In this document: one piece after another, positions 1-5,826 of the stretch | Position numbering within the stretch: position 1 is the first letter of the stretch | How the letters are laid out: each line of letters starts with the position of its first letter | Origin: Caldifarciminota bacterium | Lineage (GTDB): Bacteria > Hydrothermota > Tepidihabitantia > Tepidihabitantales > Tepidihabitantaceae | Direction: 5' to 3' | DNA: 8,604 nt | Assembly (NCBI GenBank): GCA_011049385.1 | Contig: DSBX01000166.1 | Location: 1-8,604 of the forward strand | The notes under the pieces: generated by a model | Database searches by the model: none | What the model was told of the DNA's origin: nothing | Seen by the model: only the letters and a program-made list of their open reading frames with translations | Made by a program: the position numbers and the translations under genes

Positions 1-280
1 ACCGTACCGCGGCTTCACGACCGGGGCCCGGTCCACAGACGAGCACCTCGAGCTTGCGCACACCCATCGCCGCCGCCTCCTTGGCCGCGGCCTCGGCACA
101 GACGCCGGCCGCGTAGGGGGTGCCCTTGCGGGCGCCCTTGAACCCGACCCGGCCGGCGGTTGACCAGCAGACGACCGCACCGGTCGGGTCGGCAATGGTT
201 ATGAGCGTGTTGTTGAAACTGGTGTTGACGTGCGCGACGCAATGGGCCGGAACGCGGCGACGACTGGCTCGACGTGCCAT
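1..280 (-). CDS. rpsK: 30S ribosomal protein S11 (uS11), N-terminal 93 residues, cut by window edge
   Basis: Component of the small ribosomal subunit platform, where it binds 16S rRNA near the E site and the mRNA exit. Translating the minus strand from the ATG at 280-278 gives an open frame to the window edge with unmistakable uS11 blocks: AHVNTSFNNTLITI (about residues 16-29), STAGRVGFKGARKGTPYAA (40-58) and LEVLVCGPGPGRE (78-90). The family is usually 120-130 residues, so about 30-40 C-terminal residues lie outside the window. The start lies 2 nt after the rpsM stop, so the two genes are cotranscribed and probably translationally coupled. There is only a loose purine-rich SD (AAGAAGG) inside the end of rpsM. 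The basic N-terminal stretch before AHV is short and Arg-rich, as usual. Identification is secure. Confidence 0.95.
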   Translation of the reverse strand, partial: MARRASRRRVPAHCVAHVNTSFNNTLITIADPTGAVVCWSTAGRVGFKGARKGTPYAAGVCAEAAAKEAAAMGVRKLEVLVCGPGPGREAAVR

Positions 281-282
281 CG

Positions 283-660
283 CTACGCCTTGACCTTCTT
301 CAGCAAACCCGAGGTCTTGCGGGGGCCCTTGCGGGTCCGGGCGTTGGTCCGGGTCCGCTGGCCGCGCACCGGGAGCCGAACTCGATGGCGGACCCCGCGG
401 TAGCTACCGATCTCGATGTAACGCTTGATGTTGCTCGAGAGTTCGGTACGCAGTTCACCTTCGACGGTATAGTTGTTCTCAATCTCGTGCCTGATGCCGG
501 CCACCTCGTCCTCGGTCAGGTCCTTGACCCGCCGGTCCGGGGCAATGCCGACCGCGGCCAGGATCTGCCATGCGGAATGCGGCCCGATCCCGTAGATGCC
601 GGGAAGGGCGTACAGAATCATCTTGTTATCGGGCAAGTCAATACCCGCAATACGAGCCAC
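283..660 (-). CDS. rpsM: 30S ribosomal protein S13 (uS13)
   Basis: Protein of the small-subunit head that contacts 16S rRNA, the P-site tRNA and, through bridges B1a/B1b, the large subunit. The 125-residue product has full family length. Visible hallmarks are IAGIDLP at residues 4-10, the helix-hairpin-helix segment GIYGIG (21-26), DLTEDEV (47-53) and the basic C-terminal block YRGVRHRVRLPVRGQRT (87-103) followed by TNARTRKGP (105-113). The Lys/Arg-rich tail ends in KKVKA. The start codon is GTG (660-658), fixed by a perfect AGGAGG five bases upstream and by the conserved ARIAGI beginning. It is the first gene of its transcript: a near-consensus promoter lies about 60-90 bp upstream and no rpmJ or infA precedes it. 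rpsK follows after 2 nt. Confidence 0.97.
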   Translation of the reverse strand: MARIAGIDLPDNKMILYALPGIYGIGPHSAWQILAAVGIAPDRRVKDLTEDEVAGIRHEIENNYTVEGELRTELSSNIKRYIEIGSYRGVRHRVRLPVRGQRTRTNARTRKGPRKTSGLLKKVKA

Positions 661-665
661 TAGGA

Positions 666-671
666 CCTCCT
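666..671 (-). promoter_or_regulatory. Ribosome binding site of rpsM (AGGAGG before a GTG start)
   Basis: A perfect AGGAGG lies 5 nt upstream of GTG 660-658. It settles the GTG as the start codon; no in-frame ATG exists at the conserved N-terminus. Confidence 0.85.
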
Positions 672-721
672 GACTAAACTATGTTATTCCAGAGACAGAC
701 CGATATTTGCCTGAGTTGTAA

Positions 722-749
722 GTTATAGCCGAACTGCGCCTGATGTCAA
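722..749 (-). promoter_or_regulatory. Sigma70-type promoter of the rpsM-rpsK operon
   Basis: On the minus strand there is a perfect -35 box TTGACA (749-744), a 16-bp spacer and a -10 box TATAAC (727-722, 5/6 match). The expected start of transcription is near 715, giving a leader of about 55 nt before the GTG of rpsM. It is the best consensus match in the window, which fits a highly expressed ribosomal operon. Confidence 0.8.
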
Positions 750-813
750 GTTTCGATGAACCGGGCTGACAGCGTCAAACGCACCCTTGCAGAATCCACC
801 CGGCCACCGGGCG

Positions 814-1029
814 TCACCTGCCCTTCTGCCGGCGCGTTGCCATCTTGCGGACGATGCGCTCGGCCTCGAACCAGTCGTCCCAGTCCTTACCCTGCGCTCC
901 TCCACGCAGGACATACAGCTCCTTGGCCTTGGCCTGAACCTGCCGCCTGAGTTCGGACTCGGTCAACTCGCGCTCCTGCAGGCTGTCTTCGGCATCTTCG
1001 GCGCGACCGGGCAGAGTGTCGGCAGTCAT
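814..1029 (-). CDS. Small DUF2934 domain protein, 71 aa
   Basis: Function unknown. The second half carries the DUF2934 pattern: an amphipathic helix (residues 28-42) ending ELYVLRGG, then GKDWDDWFEAERIVRK (47-62), matching the family's aromatic-x-x-(R/G)G...(G)(R/K)DxxDWxxAExx(L/V) core. The N-terminal third is acidic, the C-terminus basic (RKMATRRQKGR), and no signal peptide or membrane segment is present, so it should be cytoplasmic. I chose the internal ATG at 1029-1027 because AAAGGAGG lies just upstream; an in-frame start at 1068 would fall inside the promoter. It is transcribed divergently from the lipoprotein gene at 1190 and lies upstream of rpsM on the same strand, separated by the rpsM promoter. 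DUF2934 proteins are small and widespread, but I know of no assigned activity. Confidence 0.8.
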   Translation of the reverse strand: MTADTLPGRAEDAEDSLQERELTESELRRQVQAKAKELYVLRGGAQGKDWDDWFEAERIVRKMATRRQKGR

Positions 1030-1033
1030 GCGT

Positions 1034-1039
1034 CCTCCT
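1034..1039 (-). promoter_or_regulatory. Ribosome binding site that fixes the DUF2934 start
   Basis: AGGAGG (in the context AAAGGAGG) sits 4 nt upstream of ATG 1029-1027. It favours this start over the in-frame start at 1068, which has no SD and overlaps the -10 box. Confidence 0.75.
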
Positions 1040-1067
1040 TTGCGCGAGCCGGTTCGTACGATGCACA

Positions 1068-1095
1068 ATTATCCACGACCCGGCCCGGCTGTCAA
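1068..1095 (-). promoter_or_regulatory. Promoter of the DUF2934 gene
   Basis: Minus strand: TTGACA (1095-1090, perfect), 16-bp spacer, GATAAT (1073-1068, 5/6 match). Transcription should begin near 1061, leaving a leader of about 30 nt. An 8-bp palindrome TCGTACGA (1054-1061) falls at the predicted start point. Confidence 0.72.
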
Positions 1096-1127
1096 CACAA
1101 CTCGAACCGGTAACGCCGACACTGCTG

Positions 1128-1155
1128 TTGACTGACGGAGAGTAATGGCTACGCT
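1128..1155 (+). promoter_or_regulatory. Probable promoter of the lipoprotein gene at 1190
   Basis: TTGACT (1128-1133), 16-bp spacer, TACGCT (1150-1155; matches only TAnnnT). The start would be near 1162, 28 nt before the ATG. The -10 is weak, but spacing and position agree with the other promoters here. Its -35 faces that of the DUF2934 promoter across 32 bp. Confidence 0.5.
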
Positions 1156-1189
1156 TGGAATGGACTGCTGATACCGAAAGGAGTTACTC

Positions 1190-1864
1190 ATGAAGACCCT
1201 TCCTGCCTTCGTCGCCCTTGCCGCCATATTGCTCACAGCCGGCTGCGCCCGCAACGCCGGGGACACCTTCATCGGCTGGGCCCGCGCGCTGCAATCCGGG
1301 AATGCCGAGACCATTGTCGCTTTCGACGGCGAACTCGCCCGGCGCACCGCCGACATCGCGAAAGACGCCCGCGATGCCTTCATGACGGATTTCGCCGCCG
1401 ATCTCACCCGGCCGGCCGCAACCGCATCTCTTGAGACGGGCTTCGGGGTCGAACCCTCGGCCTACCATCGCAAGCTGTTCTTCCCGCCGGGTACGCGCAT
1501 CGTGGTCCGATCCCAGGAACCGCGCGGCGACGATGGCATGCGCCTGCTCGTCGAAGTCAACTACCCGCGCGACCGTGCCCCGGTCTACGTCACCGAGGTG
1601 CAGGTGGTCTGGCACGGCCCGGCCGGGTCACCGCCCGGAACACCACAGCCGCCGGAACGACCGGTGCCTGCCTTCAGCTCCGGTTACTTCGAAACCGGGC
1701 ACCCGTTCCTCTCCAACCCCGGCTACAAGGGTTACGAGTTGAAACTGCACTCCGGCACCGTCCGCACCGTCACCCTCAGGGTCGAACTGGCCAAAGACCC
1801 GAAGCTCGGCTGGACCGTCGGCGACCTGACCCCGGTCGTCGCTGAGAACCAGTACTGGGACTGA
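1190..1864 (+). CDS. Predicted lipoprotein of unknown function, 224 aa
   Basis: I do not recognise the family. The N-terminus is a typical lipoprotein signal: basic start (MKT), hydrophobic core to residue 17, and lipobox LTAGC with Cys19 as the lipidation site. The mature part begins with a helical segment (about 24-65) built around GDTFIGWARALQSGNAETIVAF. A mostly beta second half follows (103-140 and 170-215), interrupted by a Pro-rich loop (145-160), and the protein ends with GWTVGDLTPVV. Helices first, then strands closing on a 'GWTV' strand, recalls NTF2-like or DUF4878-like envelope lipoproteins; that is inference from pattern only. The start is supported by AAAGGAG 6 nt upstream and by the signal peptide. 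It is probably monocistronic: the next gene is convergent and only 7 nt away. Confidence 0.8.
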   Translation: MKTLPAFVALAAILLTAGCARNAGDTFIGWARALQSGNAETIVAFDGELARRTADIAKDARDAFMTDFAADLTRPAATASLETGFGVEPSAYHRKLFFPPGTRIVVRSQEPRGDDGMRLLVEVNYPRDRAPVYVTEVQVVWHGPAGSPPGTPQPPERPVPAFSSGYFETGHPFLSNPGYKGYELKLHSGTVRTVTLRVELAKDPKLGWTVGDLTPVVAENQYWD

Positions 1865-1871
1865 GCCGCGG

Positions 1872-3038
1872 TCAGCGGCCGGCGCCGAATACGGGAAACC
1901 AGCTTGCCACCGGCCGGTGGTCGGACATGACCGCCAGGTAGCCGGCCATCTCGTCGTCCAGCCTGATTGTCTCGGTCCTGCCGCCCTCGTAGTCCGGCCC
2001 CACCCCGGCGGTCATCATCAGATGGTCAATGACTCGACTGCTCGGAATGTGGGTCGCGTGGTAGCTGCTGCTCCGGAACGGCCAGGTCAGGAACTGGTAG
2101 CCGAGGCTGTCGTCAATGAACGCCTGGAGCGAATTCGTTTCTCTCGGCTCGTCCAGCCGCTCGTTCCAATCCCCGATGACGACGAAACGCTCCTCGACAC
2201 CACGCGCGACTTCGCCGTCAATGTACTCCTTGAGCAACCGACAGGTCGCCCGGCGCTGGGCGAAATCGGCCCCGCTGCGCCCGGCCTTGAGATGCAGGAC
2301 GATAAGCTTGAAGTCCAACGTCCGGCCGTTGTGAGTCGCGCTCACCGACATCTCCAGCGGCGGCCGCGTCACCGAGTCATTGTTCCAGAATAACGGCCGC
2401 ACCCGGCTGACTACGAACATCTCCCGCTTATATATCACGCCGGTTTTCATGTAGAAGCTGCCGTAGCTGTCGCGCGACCACAGCCCGGCATAGCCGGGCA
2501 GGCCGGCCAGGAGCCGGATGAAAGCCAGAGTGTCCTGTATCTCCTGGATACCGTAAAAATCGAAGCCGAGCCGCAGAATCGCCGCCTGCACGCGGTTGAG
2601 CGTCGAGTCCGACGCCTTGGGGAAATTCTCGATGTTCCAGGTGACGATCTCGAGACAGCTGTCCACTCCGCGCGGGGTTATCGCGCTGTCATAGACGACC
2701 CGGAACGCCCGGACCGCCGGCAGGGACCGGGCCCCGGAATCGTCCACCGCCTGGACGTGAAACCGGCTCTCGCCCGATGAAAGCCCGGACAGGCTGACCC
2801 CGGTGTCCGCTGTCTCGACCGCGGTCAGCGAATCATCCAGCCACCAGCGGTAGCCGACCAGCTCGCCGTCTGCATCCGAACCCTGCCAAGTAAAGCTGGC
2901 CGTGTCGGCCGGGTGCACGCCGGTTGGGCCGTCAGTGATGACCACCGTCGGCGCGGTGTTACGCGGCCCCGGGTCATCGCAGACGGCAAGAAACAGCATC
3001 ACCGGAACGAGCACGGCAACAAGCAGCGGCCTCACCAT
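1872..3038 (-). CDS. Exported lipoprotein: Ig/FN3-like domain plus endonuclease/exonuclease/phosphatase (EEP) domain
   Basis: Predicted metal-dependent phosphodiesterase or nuclease outside the cytoplasm; the substrate (DNA, RNA, phospholipid or phosphoester) cannot be told. Residues 1-20 form a lipoprotein signal with Cys20 (LAVC). Residues 28-115 are an Ig/FN3-like module (FTWQGSDADGELVGYRW, then FHVQAVDDSG). Residues 128-384 are the EEP fold with its motifs: TWNIENF (Asn135), IQEIQD (Glu166), HLKAG (His249), GDWNE (Asp290, Asn292), IDHL (Asp338, His339) and SDHRP (Asp373, His374). It therefore looks catalytically intact. Asp follows the lipidated Cys, which in enterobacteria marks inner-membrane retention, though that rule may not hold here. 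The SD is poor; see the putative leaderless promoter. The 388-residue length suits a two-domain member. It is convergent with the lipoprotein at 1190 and divergent from the membrane operon. Confidence 0.9.
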   Translation of the reverse strand: MVRPLLVAVLVPVMLFLAVCDDPGPRNTAPTVVITDGPTGVHPADTASFTWQGSDADGELVGYRWWLDDSLTAVETADTGVSLSGLSSGESRFHVQAVDDSGARSLPAVRAFRVVYDSAITPRGVDSCLEIVTWNIENFPKASDSTLNRVQAAILRLGFDFYGIQEIQDTLAFIRLLAGLPGYAGLWSRDSYGSFYMKTGVIYKREMFVVSRVRPLFWNNDSVTRPPLEMSVSATHNGRTLDFKLIVLHLKAGRSGADFAQRRATCRLLKEYIDGEVARGVEERFVVIGDWNERLDEPRETNSLQAFIDDSLGYQFLTWPFRSSSYHATHIPSSRVIDHLMMTAGVGPDYEGGRTETIRLDDEMAGYLAVMSDHRPVASWFPVFGAGR

Positions 3039-3044
3039 TCACAG

Positions 3045-3072
3045 AGCCTAACGAAGCGCCCGGTTCATTCAA
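3045..3072 (-). promoter_or_regulatory. Possible promoter giving a leaderless EEP lipoprotein message
   Basis: Minus strand: TTGAAT (3072-3067), 16-bp spacer, TAGGCT (3050-3045), then only 6 nt to the ATG at 3038. That distance puts the expected first nucleotide on the start codon itself. The gene also lacks a convincing SD, as leaderless genes do. Both boxes are imperfect, so this is tentative. Confidence 0.35.
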
Positions 3073-3083
3073 CCCCCGGTCGG

Positions 3084-3111
3084 TTGACCCGCCCGGTTTT
3101 TGCCCTACACT
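3084..3111 (+). promoter_or_regulatory. Promoter of the four-gene membrane operon
   Basis: TTGACC (3084-3089, 5/6 match), 16-bp spacer, TACACT (3106-3111, 4/6). Transcription should begin near 3118, giving a leader of about 54 nt that ends in AGGAGG (3162-3167) before the ATG at 3172. Confidence 0.6.
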
Positions 3112-3171
3112 TCTGCTTTCTATGACTGAGACTCGCCCAACGCAGACCACCGCCCTCGTTCAGGAGGAGAC

Positions 3172-4266
3172 ATGACTTCTGCCATACTGACCGTTGTCCT
3201 GGCACTCGCCGGCCTCGCCCCGCCGACCGACGTCGCCGCCGCGGACCGGCCCGACGACGGCGGCCGGCACATCGTCGTAACCTGGCAGGGTCCCGACGAC
3301 CCCGAGCTCACCAACTACCGCATCCTGCGCCAGCCCGAAAACGGAGAGAGCTGGGATACGGTCGGCATCGCCGGCCGGCTGGCCAATCGTTTCACCGACG
3401 GCAGTGCGGTGGACGGTGTCCGCTACCGCTACGCCGTCGTCGCGCTGTCCACTGACGCCGTCGCCGAATCCGAGCCGTCAGACTGGGCGACCAGCACCCC
3501 TTCCTGGTTCGACAGCAACCGCCTCAACGTGCTCATCTGGACGATTGTTTTCATCCTGTTGCTCGTCGGTCTCATCCATCAGGCCCGCCGCGGGCGCAAG
3601 CTCTACATCCGCCGGATTGCCGGCCTCGACGCGGTCGAGGAGGCGCTCGGCCGCGCCACCGAGATGGGCCGGCCGATTCTCTTCGTGCCCGGTCTCTCCA
3701 GCGTCGCCGACGTCGCGACCATCGCCGCACTCAACATCTTGAGCGAAGTCGCCAAGAAGACCGCCAGCTTCGGCACCCCGCTGATTGTCCCCAACCGCGA
3801 CCCCATCGTCTACACCGTCGCCCGGGAAATGGTCAAGGAAGCCTACACGACCGTCGGCCGTCCCGACGCCTTCAGCCAGGATATGGTCTTCTTCCTGACC
3901 GACCAGCAGTTCGCCTTCGCCGCCGCGGTGGACGGGATAATGATCCGGGAGAAACCGGCGACCAACTTCCTGATGGGGATGTTCTGGGCCGAATCGCTGA
4001 TCATGGCCGAGACCGGCGCCTCGACCGGCGCCATCCAGATTGCCGGCACCGACTCGCTCTCCCAGCTCCCCTTCTTCATCACCGCCTGCGACTACACCCT
4101 CATCGGTGAAGAACTCTACGCCGCCTCGGCTTACATCTCCCGCGAACCCCTGCTTCTCGGCTCGGTTCTCGGCCAGGACCTCATCAAGGCGGTCATCCTC
4201 GTGACCATCGTCGTCGGGACCATCCTCGCGCTGGCCACCCCCCTGCCGGTGCTGAAGGTATTCTGA
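3172..4266 (+). CDS. Membrane protein with extracytoplasmic FN3 domain and DUF6754-like cytoplasmic domain, 364 aa
   Basis: First gene of the membrane operon; no biochemical function known to me. Order: signal peptide (1 to about 24, AILTVVLALAGLA core); FN3 domain (about 17-110; IVVTWQGPDDPELTNYRILR, then VRYRYAVVAL); TM helix 118-136 followed by basic RRGRKLYIRR, so the next part should be cytoplasmic; a conserved-looking alpha/beta region 149-330 opening EEALGRATEMGRPILFVPG; and a second TM helix 339-357 near the C-terminus. The ATEMGRP segment and overall plan match what I recall of DUF6754 proteins, from memory only. The start is fixed by AGGAGG 4 nt upstream. The next gene begins 10 nt after the stop. 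No catalytic triad or P-loop is visible. Confidence 0.85.
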   Translation: MTSAILTVVLALAGLAPPTDVAAADRPDDGGRHIVVTWQGPDDPELTNYRILRQPENGESWDTVGIAGRLANRFTDGSAVDGVRYRYAVVALSTDAVAESEPSDWATSTPSWFDSNRLNVLIWTIVFILLLVGLIHQARRGRKLYIRRIAGLDAVEEALGRATEMGRPILFVPGLSSVADVATIAALNILSEVAKKTASFGTPLIVPNRDPIVYTVAREMVKEAYTTVGRPDAFSQDMVFFLTDQQFAFAAAVDGIMIREKPATNFLMGMFWAESLIMAETGASTGAIQIAGTDSLSQLPFFITACDYTLIGEELYAASAYISREPLLLGSVLGQDLIKAVILVTIVVGTILALATPLPVLKVF

Positions 4267-4276
4267 GGAGTCTCTT

Positions 4277-4945
4277 ATGAAGAAACGCATTCCCCTGCTC
4301 ATTGTCCTGGTGCTCGGCATCTTCGGGGCGACTGCCTTCGTCGTACCGCACCCGGTGGTGAGAAACGTTGACGAGGTGATGCGCAACGACATCATCCGCA
4401 TCATCACCGCTTTCAGTATCGTCCTCGGCATCGGCTCCATCATCCGGCACCACGTCATCAAGATTCAGCGCAAGGCCGAGCACTGGCCCTTCAGCTGGGT
4501 GACGCTCATTTCGCTGGCGGTATCAGCCATCATCGGCCTGTTCGGCGGCCTGGACCCGGGCACCCGGGCCTGGCTGCCCACTTCAATCGGCGGCTTCAGT
4601 TTCCATATGCAGAGCATCTACGTCAATATGATAATCCCGCTCGGCGCGACGATGTTCTCCCTGCTCGCCTTCTTTATGGCCTCGGCCGCCTACCGGGCGT
4701 TCCGGGCGCGCAACCTCGAAGCCACGCTCCTGCTTCTCGCCGCCTTCGTGATGATGCTCGGTGCGGTACCGCTGGGCCGGATGCTGATTCCCCGGCTTCC
4801 CGACTTTGCCGAATGGATCCTCACCGTGCCCAACACCGCGGCCAAGCGCGGCATCACCTTCGGGGTCGGGCTGGGTATGTTCGCAACCTCGCTCAAGATT
4901 CTGCTCGGCATTGAACGCGGCTGGCTCGGTGGAGGTGGCTCATGA
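4277..4945 (+). CDS. Six-TM membrane protein of unknown function, 222 aa
   Basis: Second gene of the operon; no family recognised. Hydrophobic segments lie at about 5-23, 39-57, 74-92, 115-135, 148-167 and 192-211, the first following a basic MKKR. Basic loops after TM2 (RHHVIKIQRK) and after TM4 (YRAFRARN) suggest those loops are cytoplasmic, while the loop after TM3 (GLDPGTRAWLPTS) would be outside. GAGGAG overlapping the stop of the previous gene lies 6 nt before the ATG. The C-terminus GGGGS is unusual, but its codons contain the SD of the next gene and may exist only for that. The stop overlaps the next ATG by 4 nt (ATGA, 4942-4945), implying translational coupling. Likely a structural or channel-forming partner of the neighbouring proteins. 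Confidence 0.82.
   Translation: MKKRIPLLIVLVLGIFGATAFVVPHPVVRNVDEVMRNDIIRIITAFSIVLGIGSIIRHHVIKIQRKAEHWPFSWVTLISLAVSAIIGLFGGLDPGTRAWLPTSIGGFSFHMQSIYVNMIIPLGATMFSLLAFFMASAAYRAFRARNLEATLLLLAAFVMMLGAVPLGRMLIPRLPDFAEWILTVPNTAAKRGITFGVGLGMFATSLKILLGIERGWLGGGGS
4931..4935 (+). promoter_or_regulatory. Ribosome binding site of the third membrane-operon gene, inside the preceding CDS
   Basis: GGAGG (context GGAGGTGG) lies 6 nt before ATG 4942 and encodes part of the terminal Gly run of the upstream protein. It supports the ATGA overlap start. Confidence 0.65.
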
Positions 4946-5826
4946 GGTTCTGGGACAAACTGCTGGCGGTTGACCGGCGCTGGATTTACGTGGTCGTCTG
5001 GCTGGTGGTGATGCTGCCCCTGCTCTTCCCCTTCGCCATTCGGCCGGTCGCCATGCCGCCGGTGGAACAGCTCTTCAACTACATTGACACCATGCCCGAG
5101 GACAAGGCCCTGCTCATATCGGTGGACTACACGCCGGACACCGAGCCCGAACTCCACCCCATGACGCTGGCCCTGCTCCGCCATGCCTTCGCCAACCGCA
5201 CCAAGGTCGGTGTGCTCTGCGTGGGGTCGGTGATGAGCGTCGGCCTCGGCGTCAACGCGGTCGAGAGCGTCACCGAGGAGTTCAACCAGCACGCCACCAC
5301 CAACGCCGACTCCATCATCTACGGCCGCGACGTCGTCTTCTGGGGCTGGTCCACACCCTTCGTCACCGTCCTGCTCGGGATGGGCGAGAAGATCTCCAAC
5401 GTCTTCCCGGTTGACTACTACGGCAACACCACCGAGGAAATGGAGATAACGCCCCACATCAGGAACTACGACGACGCCGGTATCCTTGTCTGCCTCGCCG
5501 CCAGTTCGATACCCCTGAGCTGGATAACCTACGCCCAGGTCCAGTTCGGCCTGCCCCTCGGCTGCGGCATCACCGCGGTCTCGGCCGCGGACTTCTACAT
5601 CTATCTCAACTCCGGTCAGTTCACCGGGATGCTCGCGGGTATGAAGGGTGCGGCCGAGTACGAGGAACTCGTGGAGCAGAAGATGGTCGCCGAGGGCAAG
5701 GACTGGGGCCTGCGCCGCCGGGCAACCGAGGCGATGAGCTCTCAGACCGCGGCCCACCTCGCCATCATGCTCTTCATCATCGTCGGCAACGTCGCCTTCT
5801 TCGCCACCCGCAGGAGGAAACAATGA
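4942..5826 (+). CDS. Membrane-anchored protein with one large alpha/beta-type domain, 294 aa
   Basis: Third gene of the operon; family not recognised. A basic N-terminus (MRFWDKLLAVDRRW) precedes TM helix 15-33, then a soluble region 38-265, a second TM helix 271-288 and a basic RRRKQ tail. The positive-inside rule places both ends in the cytoplasm and the domain outside. The domain starts with a strand-helix-strand unit (KALLISVDY; then HPMTLALLRHAFA; then KVGVLCVG), reminiscent of a Rossmann-like or GldG-like periplasmic fold. Later come GRDVVFWGW (128-136) and a hydrophobic strand or helix GILVCLAASSIPLSWITYA (180-198), followed by LPLGCGITAVSAADFY (204-219). The start is fixed by the ATGA overlap and SD. 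It ends in an ATGA overlap with the next gene. Its late region vaguely resembles that of the first operon protein. Confidence 0.83.
   Translation: MRFWDKLLAVDRRWIYVVVWLVVMLPLLFPFAIRPVAMPPVEQLFNYIDTMPEDKALLISVDYTPDTEPELHPMTLALLRHAFANRTKVGVLCVGSVMSVGLGVNAVESVTEEFNQHATTNADSIIYGRDVVFWGWSTPFVTVLLGMGEKISNVFPVDYYGNTTEEMEITPHIRNYDDAGILVCLAASSIPLSWITYAQVQFGLPLGCGITAVSAADFYIYLNSGQFTGMLAGMKGAAEYEELVEQKMVAEGKDWGLRRRATEAMSSQTAAHLAIMLFIIVGNVAFFATRRRKQ
5812..5817 (+). promoter_or_regulatory. Ribosome binding site of the fourth membrane-operon gene, inside the preceding CDS
   Basis: AGGAGG lies 5 nt before ATG 5823 and doubles as the Arg-Arg codons in the RRRKQ tail of the upstream protein. Confidence 0.7.

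Noticed and set aside
274..663. 129-codon plus-strand frame
   Set aside because: Exactly antisense to rpsM, whose identity is certain.
799..811. CCCGG/CCGGG hairpin just after the DUF2934 stop as a terminator
   Set aside because: Only 5 bp with a 3-nt loop and no T-run; common by chance at this GC content.
661..813. Search for rpmJ (bL36) or infA upstream of rpsM
   Set aside because: No frame on the minus strand shows the short Cys/Lys-rich bL36 pattern or an IF-1 fold; the space holds the rpsM promoter.
1030..1068. Upstream start for the DUF2934 protein
   Set aside because: It overlaps the proposed -10 box and lacks an SD, while the internal ATG has AAAGGAGG.
1865..1879. GCCGC/GCGGC hairpin between convergent genes as a bidirectional terminator
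   Set aside because: Only a 5-bp stem and no T-run on either side; mentioned as context but not annotated.
3478..4461. 327-codon minus-strand frame opposite the first membrane protein
   Set aside because: It is antisense to a gene with SD, FN3 and TM segments; its own product is low-complexity Gly/Asp/Glu with no motif.
4690..5823. 377-codon minus-strand frame opposite the second and third membrane genes
   Set aside because: It spans two well-supported genes, is His/Asp/Gly-rich, and has no SD or domain.
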